From positions 186,001 through 250,000 of the forward strand of contig NZ_JADPKR010000026.1 in the NCBI RefSeq assembly GCF_023074055.1: 64,000 nucleotides of DNA, in the 5' to 3' direction. Positions 40,393-49,029 of this stretch are shown here, one piece after another (the first letter of the stretch is position 1; every line of letters starts with the position of its first letter). Under the pieces are notes generated by a model. The model did no database searches, was not told the origin of the DNA, and saw only the letters and a list, made by a program, of their open reading frames with translations. Source of the DNA: Bradyrhizobium sp. 141. GTDB taxonomy: Bacteria > Pseudomonadota > Alphaproteobacteria > Rhizobiales > Xanthobacteraceae. The translations under genes and the position numbers were made by a program.

Positions 40393-41613
40393 TCATTCCC
40401 TGGTCTCGTCCGTCACGATGTCGCCAAGCTTCTGCCAGCGCTGGCCGTCGAACTGCACCATCTGGAACTGCTTGTTGACGCGATAGTCGGTCGGCGAGGT
40501 CGTGACCGAGATTCCCGGCAGCGTCAGGTCGAGCTCGACGTTCCTCAGATTGGCCGCCTGCCGCATCACGTTGTCGCGGGTGAGGTCGTCGCCGCATTGC
40601 TTCAGCACCTGAATCAGGAGCTGCGCGGTGATGTAACCGTAGACGTTCAGGTTCGAATCCTTGTCGCCCTCGGGATAGTATTTGGCCATGAAGGCGAGAT
40701 AGCGCTTCATGCCGGGATCGTCCTTCCATTCGGGATCGGCGGGATCCTTGACGTAACCGACGCTGACGACGCCCTTGGAATTGTCCAGGCCCGCCGGCTT
40801 CAGCACGGCGCTGAGCGAGGATGCGTTGATGTCGATGATGTGCAGCGGCTTCAAGCCGATCTCCGCGACCTTCTTGATCGCCTGCGCCGCCTGTTTCGGG
40901 GTCGTCGCGCTGAACAGCACGTCGGCACCGGCATCCCTAAGCCGCAGGATCTGCGAGTCGATCGTCGGCTCGGTGATCTCGTAGGACGTCTCGGCCACGA
41001 TCATGTTCGCCTTGTCGCCGAGGCCGGCCTTGAGGCCGGCGAGATAATCCTTGCCGAGGTCGTCGTTCTGGTAGAGCACGCCGATTTTGGCATTCGGATG
41101 GTTCTTCAGCAGGTACTGCGCGTAGATGCGGCCCTCGACGAGGTAGGAGGGATTGAAGCCCATGGTCCAGGGAAAGTTCTTGGGATCGGTGAAGCGCGCC
41201 GCGCCGGTCGCGGCAAACAGCTGCGGGATTTTTTTGACGTTGAGATATTTCTGAACGGCGACGTTCGGCGCGGTGCCGATGATCTGGAACGTCAGCAGCA
41301 CCTCGTCGCTTTCGACCAGCCTGCGGGTCTGCTCCACGGTTTTCGGCGGCGAGTAGGCATCGTCATACTGGATCAGGTCGACCTTGCGGCCGTTCACGCC
41401 GCCCTGGTCGTTGATCATCTTCATATAGGCGGCCTGGGTCTTGCCGATCACGGCATAGGCCGAGGCCGGGCCGCTGAGCGGCACGGTCTGACCGACCTTG
41501 ATCGCCGTGTCGGAGGCGCCGGAATCGTATTTCTTCTGCGCCTGCGCTGCCGAAATCGAGAACGCGAGAAGCAGCGCGGAGGCTGTGATGCGTGCGAGAG
41601 AAGTGCTTGTCAT
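40393..41613 (-). CDS. ABC transporter substrate-binding protein (branched-chain amino acid/aromatic type)
   Basis: 406 aa with a signal peptide (A-S-A-L-L-L-A-F-S-I-S-A-A-Q-A). Type I periplasmic binding fold (Peripla_BP_6/LivK): I-K-V-G-Q-T-V-P-L-S-G-P-A-S, Y-D-D-A-Y-S-P-P-K-T-V-E-Q-T-R-R-L-V and W-T-M-G-F-N-P-S-Y. In this subgroup ligands include branched-chain amino acids, aromatic acids and short organic acids. No permease or ATPase genes of the same system are nearby. It ends a minus-strand run with the CoA-transferase and Bug receptor. Confidence 0.9.
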   Translation of the reverse strand: MTSTSLARITASALLLAFSISAAQAQKKYDSGASDTAIKVGQTVPLSGPASAYAVIGKTQAAYMKMINDQGGVNGRKVDLIQYDDAYSPPKTVEQTRRLVESDEVLLTFQIIGTAPNVAVQKYLNVKKIPQLFAATGAARFTDPKNFPWTMGFNPSYLVEGRIYAQYLLKNHPNAKIGVLYQNDDLGKDYLAGLKAGLGDKANMIVAETSYEITEPTIDSQILRLRDAGADVLFSATTPKQAAQAIKKVAEIGLKPLHIIDINASSLSAVLKPAGLDNSKGVVSVGYVKDPADPEWKDDPGMKRYLAFMAKYYPEGDKDSNLNVYGYITAQLLIQVLKQCGDDLTRDNVMRQAANLRNVELDLTLPGISVTTSPTDYRVNKQFQMVQFDGQRWQKLGDIVTDETRE

Positions 41614-41632
41614 GTCCGGTCCCTCCCGATTG

Positions 41633-42619
41633 CTATTCGCCCTTGAGACCGGCGTCGCGGATCAGCTTGGTCCATTTCTGTGTCTCGGCGTCGATGAACT
41701 GGCCGAACTCGGCCGCATTGCCGGCGCGCACTTCGAGGCCCTGAGCGGTCAGCTTGTCCCTGATCGCAGGTTCTGCCAGCGCGCGCAGAACTTCGGCCTG
41801 GAGCTTGTCGACGATCGCGCGCGGCGTCGTCGAGGGCGCCATGAAGCCGTACCAGCCGGCGGCAGCCACGTTGGGAAAGCCCTGCTCGCGCAGGGTCGGC
41901 GCCTGCGGGTAGAGTGCGCTGCGCGCCGGCGAGGCGACGCCGAGCACGATGAACTTGCCGCTCTGGATGTAGGGCAGGGCGGTCGGCAGCGCCGTCAGCG
42001 TGGCATCGACGCGGCCGGCAAGCAGCTCGGTGTAGGAGGCGGCATCGCCCCGGAACGGGATGTTGAGACCCTTGACGCCGGCGTCGCGAAACAGGAGCTC
42101 GCCGGCAAGGTGCGGCTGCGAGCCGGCGCCGGGCGAAGCGAAGGTCAGCCCATCCGGCTTTGACTTGCCGTAGGCAATCAGCTCGGGAAGCGTCTTGAAC
42201 GGCGCGTCGGCGCTGATGATGAGAAACAGCGGCGCGACCACCGCCATTGCCACCGGCTGCAGATCCTTGCGGTCATAGGTCAGCTTGCCGAACAGCGCCT
42301 CGGCCGTGGCGTAGGGGGCCGCGACGTAGAGAATGGTGTAGCCGTCGCCCGGCGCATGCGCGAGCATGTCGTTGGCGATGCGGGTGCCGGCGCCCGGCTT
42401 GTTCTCGACGATGAATTGCTGATGCAGGCTGCGGCCGAACTCCTCGGCGAGTAGGCGCAGCGAGATGTCGTTGGAGCCGCCGGGCCCGTAGGGCGAGATC
42501 AGCCGCACCATTCGCGACGGCCACGCATCCTCGGCGCGTGCCTTCAGGCCCGGGCCGGCGGCCAGGCCACCTGCGATTGTGCCCAGCAGGGTTCGTCGCG
42601 TGACTTCGAGTGATGCCAC
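41633..42619 (-). CDS. Bug/TctC-type periplasmic solute receptor
   Basis: 328 aa from GTG 42619 with AGGAAG upstream; longer in-frame starts lack a ribosome site. Tat/Sec-like signal (T-R-R-T-L-L-G-T-I-A-G-G-L). Core V-R-L-I-S-P-Y-G-P-G-G-S-N-D, I-V-E-N-K-P-G-A-G-T-R-I-A and T-F-A-S-P-G-A-G-S-Q-P-H-L-A-G-E are the signature of the tripartite tricarboxylate receptor family. Binds carboxylates or other small anions. No TctA/TctB membrane genes nearby, so it is one of the many orphan receptors of this group. Lies 19 bp upstream of the ABC binding protein. Confidence 0.93.
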   Translation of the reverse strand: MASLEVTRRTLLGTIAGGLAAGPGLKARAEDAWPSRMVRLISPYGPGGSNDISLRLLAEEFGRSLHQQFIVENKPGAGTRIANDMLAHAPGDGYTILYVAAPYATAEALFGKLTYDRKDLQPVAMAVVAPLFLIISADAPFKTLPELIAYGKSKPDGLTFASPGAGSQPHLAGELLFRDAGVKGLNIPFRGDAASYTELLAGRVDATLTALPTALPYIQSGKFIVLGVASPARSALYPQAPTLREQGFPNVAAAGWYGFMAPSTTPRAIVDKLQAEVLRALAEPAIRDKLTAQGLEVRAGNAAEFGQFIDAETQKWTKLIRDAGLKGE

Positions 42620-42660
42620 GATCTTCTTCCTCACTTTTGTTGTCAGTCTTCTTGTTACGC

Positions 42661-43857
42661 TCAGATCACCTTTCGCTCGGTGAGCCGTTCGATCTCCTGG
42701 TCTGAAAGGCCGAGCCAGTCGCAATAGACTTCGTGATTGTCCTGGCCGATGTCGCCGGCGGCGTGACGCATGCGCGTGGGGTCGACGGTGAAGCGCGGAA
42801 CGGCGTTGGTCATGGCAACCGTGCCGAAATCCTTGTCAGGGACACGCGTGATGACTTCGCGCGCCTTCACTTGCGGGTCGTCGGCGATCTGGTCGATGGA
42901 GTAGATCGGGGCGAGCGTTCCCTGCGCGGCGTTGAATCTCGCGAGCACCTCGTCGAGCGGATGCGCGGCGCACCAGTTGGCGAAGATGTCGTTGAGCTCG
43001 GCGGCATGCTTGACGCGCCGGTCGTTGGTGGCGAAGCGCGGATCGTCGATGAGGTCGGGCCGCTCGATCGCCCGGCAGTTCGCCGCAAACAGCGCGTTGG
43101 TCGAACCCGCGAGCGTCACCCAGTGATCGTCGCTGGTGCGAAACACGGCGGCCGGCGCCGAATAACCGTTGGCGTTGCCGATCCGGCTGCGAATGGCGCC
43201 GAGCTGATCGTGCTCGATGGCGAGGACGTCAAGCAGGCGGAAGGTGGCTTCGGTCAGCGAAAGATCGATCTCCTCGCCGGAAGCATTCGGGTCGCGCGCC
43301 CGTTTCCACAGCGCCGCGAGCACGCCGACGGCGCCGAACAGGCCGCCGATCGAATCTCCGATCGGGTATCCTGGATGGGTCGGCTCGCCGTCGCTCTCCC
43401 CCGTGATGTAGGTGAGCCCGCCCATGGCCTCGAAGATGCGGGCAAAGCCGGGTCGCTCGCGATAGGGGCCATCCTGCCCGAAAGCGGTGGCGCGCAGAAT
43501 CACGAGGCGCGGCTGGACCGACCACAGCACCTCCTTCGACAGGCCCCATCGATCGAGCGTTCCCGGACGGAAATTCTCGATCAGCACGTCGAAGCGCGGA
43601 AGCAGCTGTTTGAACAGCGCAAGCCCGTCCGGCGTGCGCAGATCGAGCGTGGCGAACTTCTTGTTGCGGTTGGCCGCCTTCCACCACAGCGGCTTGCCGT
43701 CCTTGAACGGCGGAAAAGCCCGCACGCCGTCACCGTGCCCGGGCATCTCGATCTTGAGCACGTCCGCGCCGTAGTCGGCCAGCAGCGTTGCGGCAAAGGG
43801 TGCTGCGATGATCGTCGCGATGTCGAGAACCTTCAATCCCTCGAGTGGTCCAGCCAT
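42661..43857 (-). CDS. Class III CoA-transferase (CaiB/BaiF family)
   Basis: 398 aa from ATG 43857 (M-A-G-P-L-E-G-L-K-V-L-D). Family III signatures include A-P-F-A-A-T-L-L-A-D-Y-G-A-D-V-L-K-I-E near the start, V-L-I-E-N-F-R-P-G and G-Y-P-I-G-D-S-I-G-G-L-F-G, which holds the catalytic Asp. Moves CoA between carboxylic acids via aspartyl-CoA. One base after the IclR stop and 41 bp from the Bug receptor, so all are in one transcript. The genes together suggest uptake and activation of one carboxylic acid. Confidence 0.93.
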   Translation of the reverse strand: MAGPLEGLKVLDIATIIAAPFAATLLADYGADVLKIEMPGHGDGVRAFPPFKDGKPLWWKAANRNKKFATLDLRTPDGLALFKQLLPRFDVLIENFRPGTLDRWGLSKEVLWSVQPRLVILRATAFGQDGPYRERPGFARIFEAMGGLTYITGESDGEPTHPGYPIGDSIGGLFGAVGVLAALWKRARDPNASGEEIDLSLTEATFRLLDVLAIEHDQLGAIRSRIGNANGYSAPAAVFRTSDDHWVTLAGSTNALFAANCRAIERPDLIDDPRFATNDRRVKHAAELNDIFANWCAAHPLDEVLARFNAAQGTLAPIYSIDQIADDPQVKAREVITRVPDKDFGTVAMTNAVPRFTVDPTRMRHAAGDIGQDNHEVYCDWLGLSDQEIERLTERKVI

Positions 43858-43858
43858 G

Positions 43859-44743
43859 TCATGTCCCGGCGCTTGTGATTTTCTTGGTTTTGCGCGGCGG
43901 CGTGAGCTCTGCCTGTCCGACGATGGCGCGGATGCTGTCGGCGAGTGCCGCGATGCGCGGCCCGATCTCGCCCTCCAGCTGGCCCGGCTGCAGCCGGAAC
44001 GCGGGGATGCCGCAATTGATCGAGAACGACTGCTTCGATTCGCTGGCGTGAAACAGCGGCGCGGCGACCGCATGGATAGAGGCCATGTACTCGCCCCAGC
44101 AGGTGCAGAAGCCGCGGCTTTTGCCTTGCGCGATCCCGGCGCGGTATTTGTCACGAAACGCCGACCATAGCTCGGCGTCTTCGGCTGCGATGTTCCGTTC
44201 GAGCCGGTCCGCATCGGCCGGCGGCAAGGTCGCTGCGGCGGCGCGTCCCATCGCGGTCATCACCACGGGAATCGGCATGCCGATGTCGGGCACGTGCGGT
44301 CCGACATCGCCGGAGCGCGCGGTCTCGACATAGATCATCGAGGTGGCGTCGAGCAGGCCGATCGAGACCGTGCCGCGGACGCTGAGCGCCAGTTCCTGCA
44401 TCATGGGCCGGGCCACTTGGCGGAATTGCATTCCGGCAAGCAGAGGATGCGCGATCCGCAGCGCCCGCGCGCCGACGCGGTACTTGGCTCGCTCGGCGTC
44501 GTAGCGGAGATAGCCGAGCTCGGCCAGCGTGTGGGTCAGCCGCGCGACCGTCGGCCGCGGGATGCCGGTCAGCGTCGACAGCTCCATGTTGCCGAGCAGC
44601 GTGCTGCCGGCCTTGAACGCCTCGAGCACGACGAGCCCTTTTGCCAGCGTCGTGGCGAAGGCGGCGTCATCGACACTCTCCGCCAGCACCGCGGCGGCGG
44701 AGGAAAGTGGATGTCGAGGTTTGGCGGAATCTATCCCGGGCAT
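43859..44743 (-). CDS. IclR-family transcriptional regulator
   Basis: 294 aa. wHTH at 25-90 (L-V-V-L-E-A-F, L-S-T-L-T-G-I-P-R-P-T-V-A-R-L-T-H-T-L) and an IclR effector domain with S-I-G-L-L-D-A-T-S-M-I-Y-V-E-T and G-F-C-T-C-W-G-E-Y. The Cys pair is unusual but not diagnostic. First gene of the minus-strand unit, and so probably autoregulates and senses the substrate of the CoA-transferase. A palindrome at 44805-44819 lies upstream. Confidence 0.93.
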   Translation of the reverse strand: MPGIDSAKPRHPLSSAAAVLAESVDDAAFATTLAKGLVVLEAFKAGSTLLGNMELSTLTGIPRPTVARLTHTLAELGYLRYDAERAKYRVGARALRIAHPLLAGMQFRQVARPMMQELALSVRGTVSIGLLDATSMIYVETARSGDVGPHVPDIGMPIPVVMTAMGRAAAATLPPADADRLERNIAAEDAELWSAFRDKYRAGIAQGKSRGFCTCWGEYMASIHAVAAPLFHASESKQSFSINCGIPAFRLQPGQLEGEIGPRIAALADSIRAIVGQAELTPPRKTKKITSAGT

Positions 44744-44804
44744 CCCTAACTATCGGACGGAGAGACTTCGAATGTCCAATAAATTCGACTATTTGGCACT
44801 AAAT

Positions 44805-44819
44805 GTCCGCTATGTGGAC
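44805..44819. promoter_or_regulatory. Possible IclR operator
   Basis: GTCCGC-TAT-GTGGAC is an imperfect inverted repeat (5 of 6 arm positions) about 60 bp before the IclR gene start, in AT-rich surroundings. The shape resembles other IclR-family sites; no consensus test could be run. Confidence 0.35.
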
Positions 44820-44954
44820 GATGTGGCTACGCCGAGGTTTCGCTGAAGCATGCGCTCAACTGATCGAACACACAGATTTTTGTCGTGATTGCATGTCGTC
44901 CTGTGACAGGATTATTACGTCGGCATGTCAGATCGATAATTCTTGGAGCAGTTC

Positions 44955-45797
44955 ATGTTGCAGTGGCAGGCGCGGTCGAATCCCCTCGCGTGGTGGTGGG
45001 GGTCCCTCACGCTCGTGAGCGGCGCCAACATCCTCGTTTGGTTCATGCTGTACCGCGAGTTCTACCCGACGCCTTTGGGAAGCCTCGGTGGCGGCTCGGA
45101 CATCGGGCTGATGTTCCTATTGTGCGCCGGCTATGTGTTCGGCTGCGCGTTCCGCTCGATCCTGCCGCGCGCCGACGTGCAGCGCATCTGCCTGTTCGAC
45201 ACATGGCTGTCGAGCGTCGTCGTCGGCCGAACGGTCGCGACCGTGGCCGAGCTCTGCTTCGTCGCGCAATGGGCCATCATCCTGCACCAGCTCGGCAAGA
45301 TGACAGGCGCCGAGACGGTCGTGAACATCGCGCTCGTGATCGTGCCCATCATCATCATCGCGGAGTGCTTCTCCTGGTACGCGGTCGTGACCACCAACTT
45401 CCTCTACAACGCGATCGAGAATTCGCTCTGGGCGGTCACCTTCTTCCTGGCGGGCATCGCGCTGTGCCGCCTCATGCCGGAATTCCAGGGCCTGGTGCGC
45501 TGGGCGCTGATGTCAGGCATCGTCGGCATCGCCTGCTTCCTGGCCTTCCTCGTCACCGTCGACGTACCCATGTATTTCAGCCGCTGGCGGGCAGGGCACG
45601 CCGAGGGCAATAGGTTTCTCGGCTTCCTCGAAGGCCTGCACGACGTTTCGACGCGCTGGGTGGTGACCCACGACATCGCGCATTGGAAGGGCGAGCTGAC
45701 CTGGATGTTCCTGTATTTCAGCGCCGCGGTGTGGTCGAGCCTCGCGCTCTGCGCGCTCTATGCGATGGAAGGCTATCTCACGCGTTATCTGGCCTGA
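44955..45797 (+). CDS. Hypothetical multi-pass membrane protein
   Basis: 280 aa from ATG 44955 (GGAG six bases upstream; a TTG four codons earlier is possible). Seven or eight hydrophobic helices spread along the length; a conserved-looking H-D-I-A-H-W-K-G-E-L-T-W sits in a loop near the C-terminus. His/Asp/Trp in that loop could bind a metal or cofactor. I do not recognise the family; a membrane enzyme or sensor is as likely as a transporter. Four bases from the convergent two-component regulator. Confidence 0.75.
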   Translation: MLQWQARSNPLAWWWGSLTLVSGANILVWFMLYREFYPTPLGSLGGGSDIGLMFLLCAGYVFGCAFRSILPRADVQRICLFDTWLSSVVVGRTVATVAELCFVAQWAIILHQLGKMTGAETVVNIALVIVPIIIIAECFSWYAVVTTNFLYNAIENSLWAVTFFLAGIALCRLMPEFQGLVRWALMSGIVGIACFLAFLVTVDVPMYFSRWRAGHAEGNRFLGFLEGLHDVSTRWVVTHDIAHWKGELTWMFLYFSAAVWSSLALCALYAMEGYLTRYLA

Positions 45798-45801
45798 GCG
45801 A

Positions 45802-46464
45802 TCAGGCCTCGCCGAGATCGAGCTGCGTCAACAGTCCCTGGCGGAGCGCCAGGCGGACCAGCTCGATGTCGGAGCCGACGCCGAGCTTGTCCTTGATCAG
45901 GGAATGCAGGTTCGCCACCGTCTTCGGGCTGACGTGGAGCGTCTCTGCGATCTCGTCGGTCGTCTTCTCCGCGAGCAGCAGCCGCAGCACCTCGAACTCT
46001 CGGGCGGTGAGGACGTCGGCAGCCGAGCTTTCGCCGCCGAGCCGGCTCAACGCCAGCTCGTGGTCGATGTCGGGGCTGATCGCGATCTTGCCGGCGAGCA
46101 CGTCCATCACGGCGCGCACCAGCGTCTCGGGCGGGCTGGTCTTGGTGACGTAACCCCTGGCGCCGGCGCGGATCGCCTGCACGGCGAAGCCCGCATTCTG
46201 GTGCATGGTGAAGATGAGAATCTTTGCGCCCTTGTCCCACTGCCTGATCCGCCTGACGGCCTCGATGCCGCCGATGCCGGGCATGCTGAGGTCCATGATG
46301 ACGAGATCGGGCGCCTCGGATTTGTACAGACGATAGGCTTCCGCGCCGTCGGCCGCTTCAGCGATGACGCGCAGGCCCGGCTGCTTCTGGAGCACGGAGC
46401 GATAGCCCTCGCGGACGACGGAATGGTCGTCGACCAGCAGGATGGACGCGTCGGCCGCGCTCAT
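45802..46464 (-). CDS. NarL-type response regulator
   Basis: 220 aa. Receiver with Asp12, Asp13 and phosphoacceptor Asp58 (L-V-I-M-D-L-S-M-P-G), and a LuxR HTH at 150-215 (L-T-A-R-E-F-E-V-L-R-L-L-L-A-E, V-S-P-K-T-V-A-N-L-H). Start overlaps the kinase stop by 4 bp, so translation is coupled. The pair controls unknown targets; the divergent DUF2380 gene is a candidate. Confidence 0.95.
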   Translation of the reverse strand: MSAADASILLVDDHSVVREGYRSVLQKQPGLRVIAEAADGAEAYRLYKSEAPDLVIMDLSMPGIGGIEAVRRIRQWDKGAKILIFTMHQNAGFAVQAIRAGARGYVTKTSPPETLVRAVMDVLAGKIAISPDIDHELALSRLGGESSAADVLTAREFEVLRLLLAEKTTDEIAETLHVSPKTVANLHSLIKDKLGVGSDIELVRLALRQGLLTQLDLGEA

Positions 46465-47843
46465 GCCGCATGCTCCAGCGCCTGCCGGTCGGGGGCGGCG
46501 AGCGGAATGACGACGCGCAGCGCCGAGCCCCCGTTGAGGCCGACTTCAAAGTTCATCCGGCCGCGCAGGGCCGCAACGCGCTCGCGCATGCCGAGCAGGC
46601 CCATGCCGGATTTGACCGACGCATCGTTCGGCCGGCCGTCGTCGTCGATGGCAAGCGTGATCTCGTTTGCCGCCATCGTCAAATGCAGGCCGACCTTGAT
46701 GGCGCCGGCATGCTTGGCGGCGTTGGTGAGCGCCTCCTGCACGATGCGGTAGAGGTTGGCGCTGATCGCGGCGGGCAGGGTCTCGAACGCGCCGTCGAAA
46801 TGGATCGTGAAGCGCGTCTCGCCGCGGCTGCGTCCGTTCCAGCCCGCGACGAGGCCTTCCAGGCTCGCAACCAGCCCGAGCTCCTCGACGTCGGGCGGGC
46901 GAAGCCGGAACAGCGCGCCGCGCAGCGTCTCCATCATGCCGGTCGCGGTCCGCGCGATACCGTCGCATTCGGACAGCAAAGCGGGGCAGTCCTGCGCGGC
47001 GGTCTGGCGGGCGGACGAGGCCAGCGCGCGGATCGCGGCCAGCGACTGGCCGAACTCGTCGTGCAGCTCGCGGGCGAGATGGCGGCGCTCGTCGTCCTGC
47101 AGCGCGATCAGCTTTCGCGTCAGCTCGCTGCGTTCGGCAAGCGCATTGTCGAGGCTTTCTGCGAGATGGTTGAAGCCGTCGCGGATCGCGGAGAGTTCGG
47201 CGAGATCGAACGGCGGCAACCGCGCCGTGAGGTCGTTGGCCGCGATCCGCTCGAGGCCGGTGCAGATCAGGCGCGTCGGCCGCAGCGCGCGCGCCAGCGC
47301 GGCATAGACCAGCAAGCACAACAGCGGCAGCGCGATCGCAAGCGCAATCATCAGGCGGCCGGCCTCATGCCACGCCTCCGCCGTCTGCACGGCCGGATCG
47401 ACCGACACCACGGTCTCGCCGAGCTTGGCTCCGCGCACGATCACAGGCCGTGCCGCTTCGCGGCCGGGATCGAACAGGCTGCGATAGAAGGCCGCGAAGG
47501 CCTGCGGCGGCGGGCTCGCCGGGGCCGGCGCACCGCTGCAGAACCGCTGCAGCATCTCGCCGCTCGCGCCGCGGAAAGCCAGACACAGGCCGGGCGTCAT
47601 CACATAGGCCGCGACGGGGTCGAGATTGGGAAAATCGCGCGGGCCGGCCACCCATTGGATCTTGCCTTGTTGCAGCTCCAGCGATTTCGCCACGATCGCG
47701 GCGATGCCGTCGATGCGCGCGTGCACCGCGCGGTCGGCCGCGATCAGGAAATAGGCGGAGATTGCGGCGAAGCAGGCGGCCGTGATGGCGGCCACGCGCA
47801 ACGTCAGACGGACCTTGAGATCGAATCTCGGGCGGTTCCACAT
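46461..47843 (-). CDS. HisKA_3-type sensor histidine kinase
   Basis: 460 aa from ATG 47843 (MWNRPRFDLK; an in-frame start 13 codons earlier is possible). Two membrane helices (about 10-35 and 155-180) enclose a periplasmic sensor of about 120 residues, then a HAMP-like linker, then H-L-A-R-E-L-H-D-E-F-G-Q-S-L with His261 (HisKA_3), and an HATPase with L-T-N-A-A-K-H-A and G-M-G-L-L-G-M-R-E-R. Typical UhpB/NarX-type partner of the NarL-like regulator. Ligand of the sensor unknown. Confidence 0.93.
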   Translation of the reverse strand: MWNRPRFDLKVRLTLRVAAITAACFAAISAYFLIAADRAVHARIDGIAAIVAKSLELQQGKIQWVAGPRDFPNLDPVAAYVMTPGLCLAFRGASGEMLQRFCSGAPAPASPPPQAFAAFYRSLFDPGREAARPVIVRGAKLGETVVSVDPAVQTAEAWHEAGRLMIALAIALPLLCLLVYAALARALRPTRLICTGLERIAANDLTARLPPFDLAELSAIRDGFNHLAESLDNALAERSELTRKLIALQDDERRHLARELHDEFGQSLAAIRALASSARQTAAQDCPALLSECDGIARTATGMMETLRGALFRLRPPDVEELGLVASLEGLVAGWNGRSRGETRFTIHFDGAFETLPAAISANLYRIVQEALTNAAKHAGAIKVGLHLTMAANEITLAIDDDGRPNDASVKSGMGLLGMRERVAALRGRMNFEVGLNGGSALRVVIPLAAPDRQALEHAA

Positions 47844-48034
47844 CGAGGACACCTGGCGCGAACGGGTTTGTCGCAACCGCATTAAACGGCAGAACGCCAG
47901 TCGCGGAAAGCGCTACGCTCTGCCGCAGTGCAATGTCGTGAAATTTTCCCGGCGCTCGCCGGGACGCTCGCCGTTGCAGGGGCTCGGGCTGGCCGCCGAG
48001 ATTTGCGAACCGCTTCCTGCTGCGAGGCCCGCAC

Positions 48035-48952
48035 ATGCACCTCTTCCGGTTGATTCTCTCTGCTTTGCTCCTCGCTGTCCTCGTGGCTGTCCGGCCTGCC
48101 GACGCGGGCCCGGAGGCGGCCGCGGCAGCACCGGCCGGCGTGTCGATCGAGGATTTCCAGTATCTGGATACGTCCGGCGAGCCGGTCGACCAGACCGCCG
48201 CCCACGAGAAGCGGCTGGCCGCATTCATGGTCGCGCTGCGGCGGGATGTCGGGGCGGACAAGCGCTATCAGCTCACGCCCGCGGGACAAGCCGACGCGAA
48301 ATTCAAGGTCGTCGGCGGCGTTCAGAAGACGAGCACGCTGGTGCAATGGGCGCGGGTCGCCGTGATCGATACCGGCGCCAGGAAGGTCCTGTTCGAGAAG
48401 CTCTACACGTTCCGCGGTGACAACGACGAGGCCTGGGACCGCGCCGAGGCGTTCCTCGCCCGCGAGGTTATCGCGGCGCTCGCGCAGCCTGCGCCGGTCG
48501 CGCTTGCCGTGTTCGATTTCGAGCTCGAGGACATGACCGCCGCCTCGGGAGGCACCTTAGCCGCTTCAGACGCCTCGTACCTGGCCGAGGTCACTGGCGG
48601 CGTGCGTGACGTCCTCGGCCAATCCGGGCGCTACCGCATCGTCGACGTCGGCAGCGCGAGCGGCGATGCGGCGAAGGCGGGCGCTTTACGCGACTGCGGC
48701 GGTTGCGAGGCGGCGATTGCGCAGAAGCTGGGCGCCGATCAATCGCTGATCGGCGTGGTGAGGCGGGTCAGCCGCACCGAATACACGCTCGGCTTCCAGG
48801 TGCGCGACGCCAGCACCGGCGCGGTGCTGGCGCGTGGCGACAGCGGCCTGCGCCTGGGCGCGGACTATTCCTGGAAACGGGGCGCCGTGCGGCTGGTGAG
48901 CGATCGGCTGATCGAGAGCCAGCAGGCCGCCGACGGGGCTAAAGAGCGATGA
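48035..48952 (+). CDS. Secreted DUF2380 protein with duplicated domain
   Basis: 305 aa. Signal peptide (L-I-L-S-A-L-L-L-A-V-L-V-A-V-R-P-A-D-A). Two copies of a beta-rich domain follow: 39-150 (V-S-I-E-D-F-Q-Y-L-D-T-S-G-E-P) and 150-300 (L-A-V-F-D-F-E-L-E-D-M-T-A). Both have D-F-x-x-x-D/E-x-T/S near the start and a later strand with V-x-D/R-x-x-T-G-A. Family DUF2380/DUF3280. The fold may bind small molecules; some members are linked to quinoprotein alcohol oxidation loci, but no such gene is here. Divergent from the two-component pair, 191 bp away. Confidence 0.78.
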   Translation: MHLFRLILSALLLAVLVAVRPADAGPEAAAAAPAGVSIEDFQYLDTSGEPVDQTAAHEKRLAAFMVALRRDVGADKRYQLTPAGQADAKFKVVGGVQKTSTLVQWARVAVIDTGARKVLFEKLYTFRGDNDEAWDRAEAFLAREVIAALAQPAPVALAVFDFELEDMTAASGGTLAASDASYLAEVTGGVRDVLGQSGRYRIVDVGSASGDAAKAGALRDCGGCEAAIAQKLGADQSLIGVVRRVSRTEYTLGFQVRDASTGAVLARGDSGLRLGADYSWKRGAVRLVSDRLIESQQAADGAKER

Positions 48953-48980
48953 GATTCATCGCTCTTTAGATCTTTTGTTT

Positions 48981-49029
48981 GAGCATGATCTTATCGGAAA
49001 ACCGCTGCACACTTTGCCGGATCATGCTC
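48981..49029. repeat. Interspersed palindrome, GAGCATGATC type (copy 2)
   Basis: GAGCATGATC (48981-48990) and GATCATGCTC (49020-49029) with inner TCGGAAAACCGCTGCACACT. Same design as at 34187-34235. The right arm overlaps the last codon and stop of the convergent IdnD-like gene (stop 49028-49030). Confidence 0.85.
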
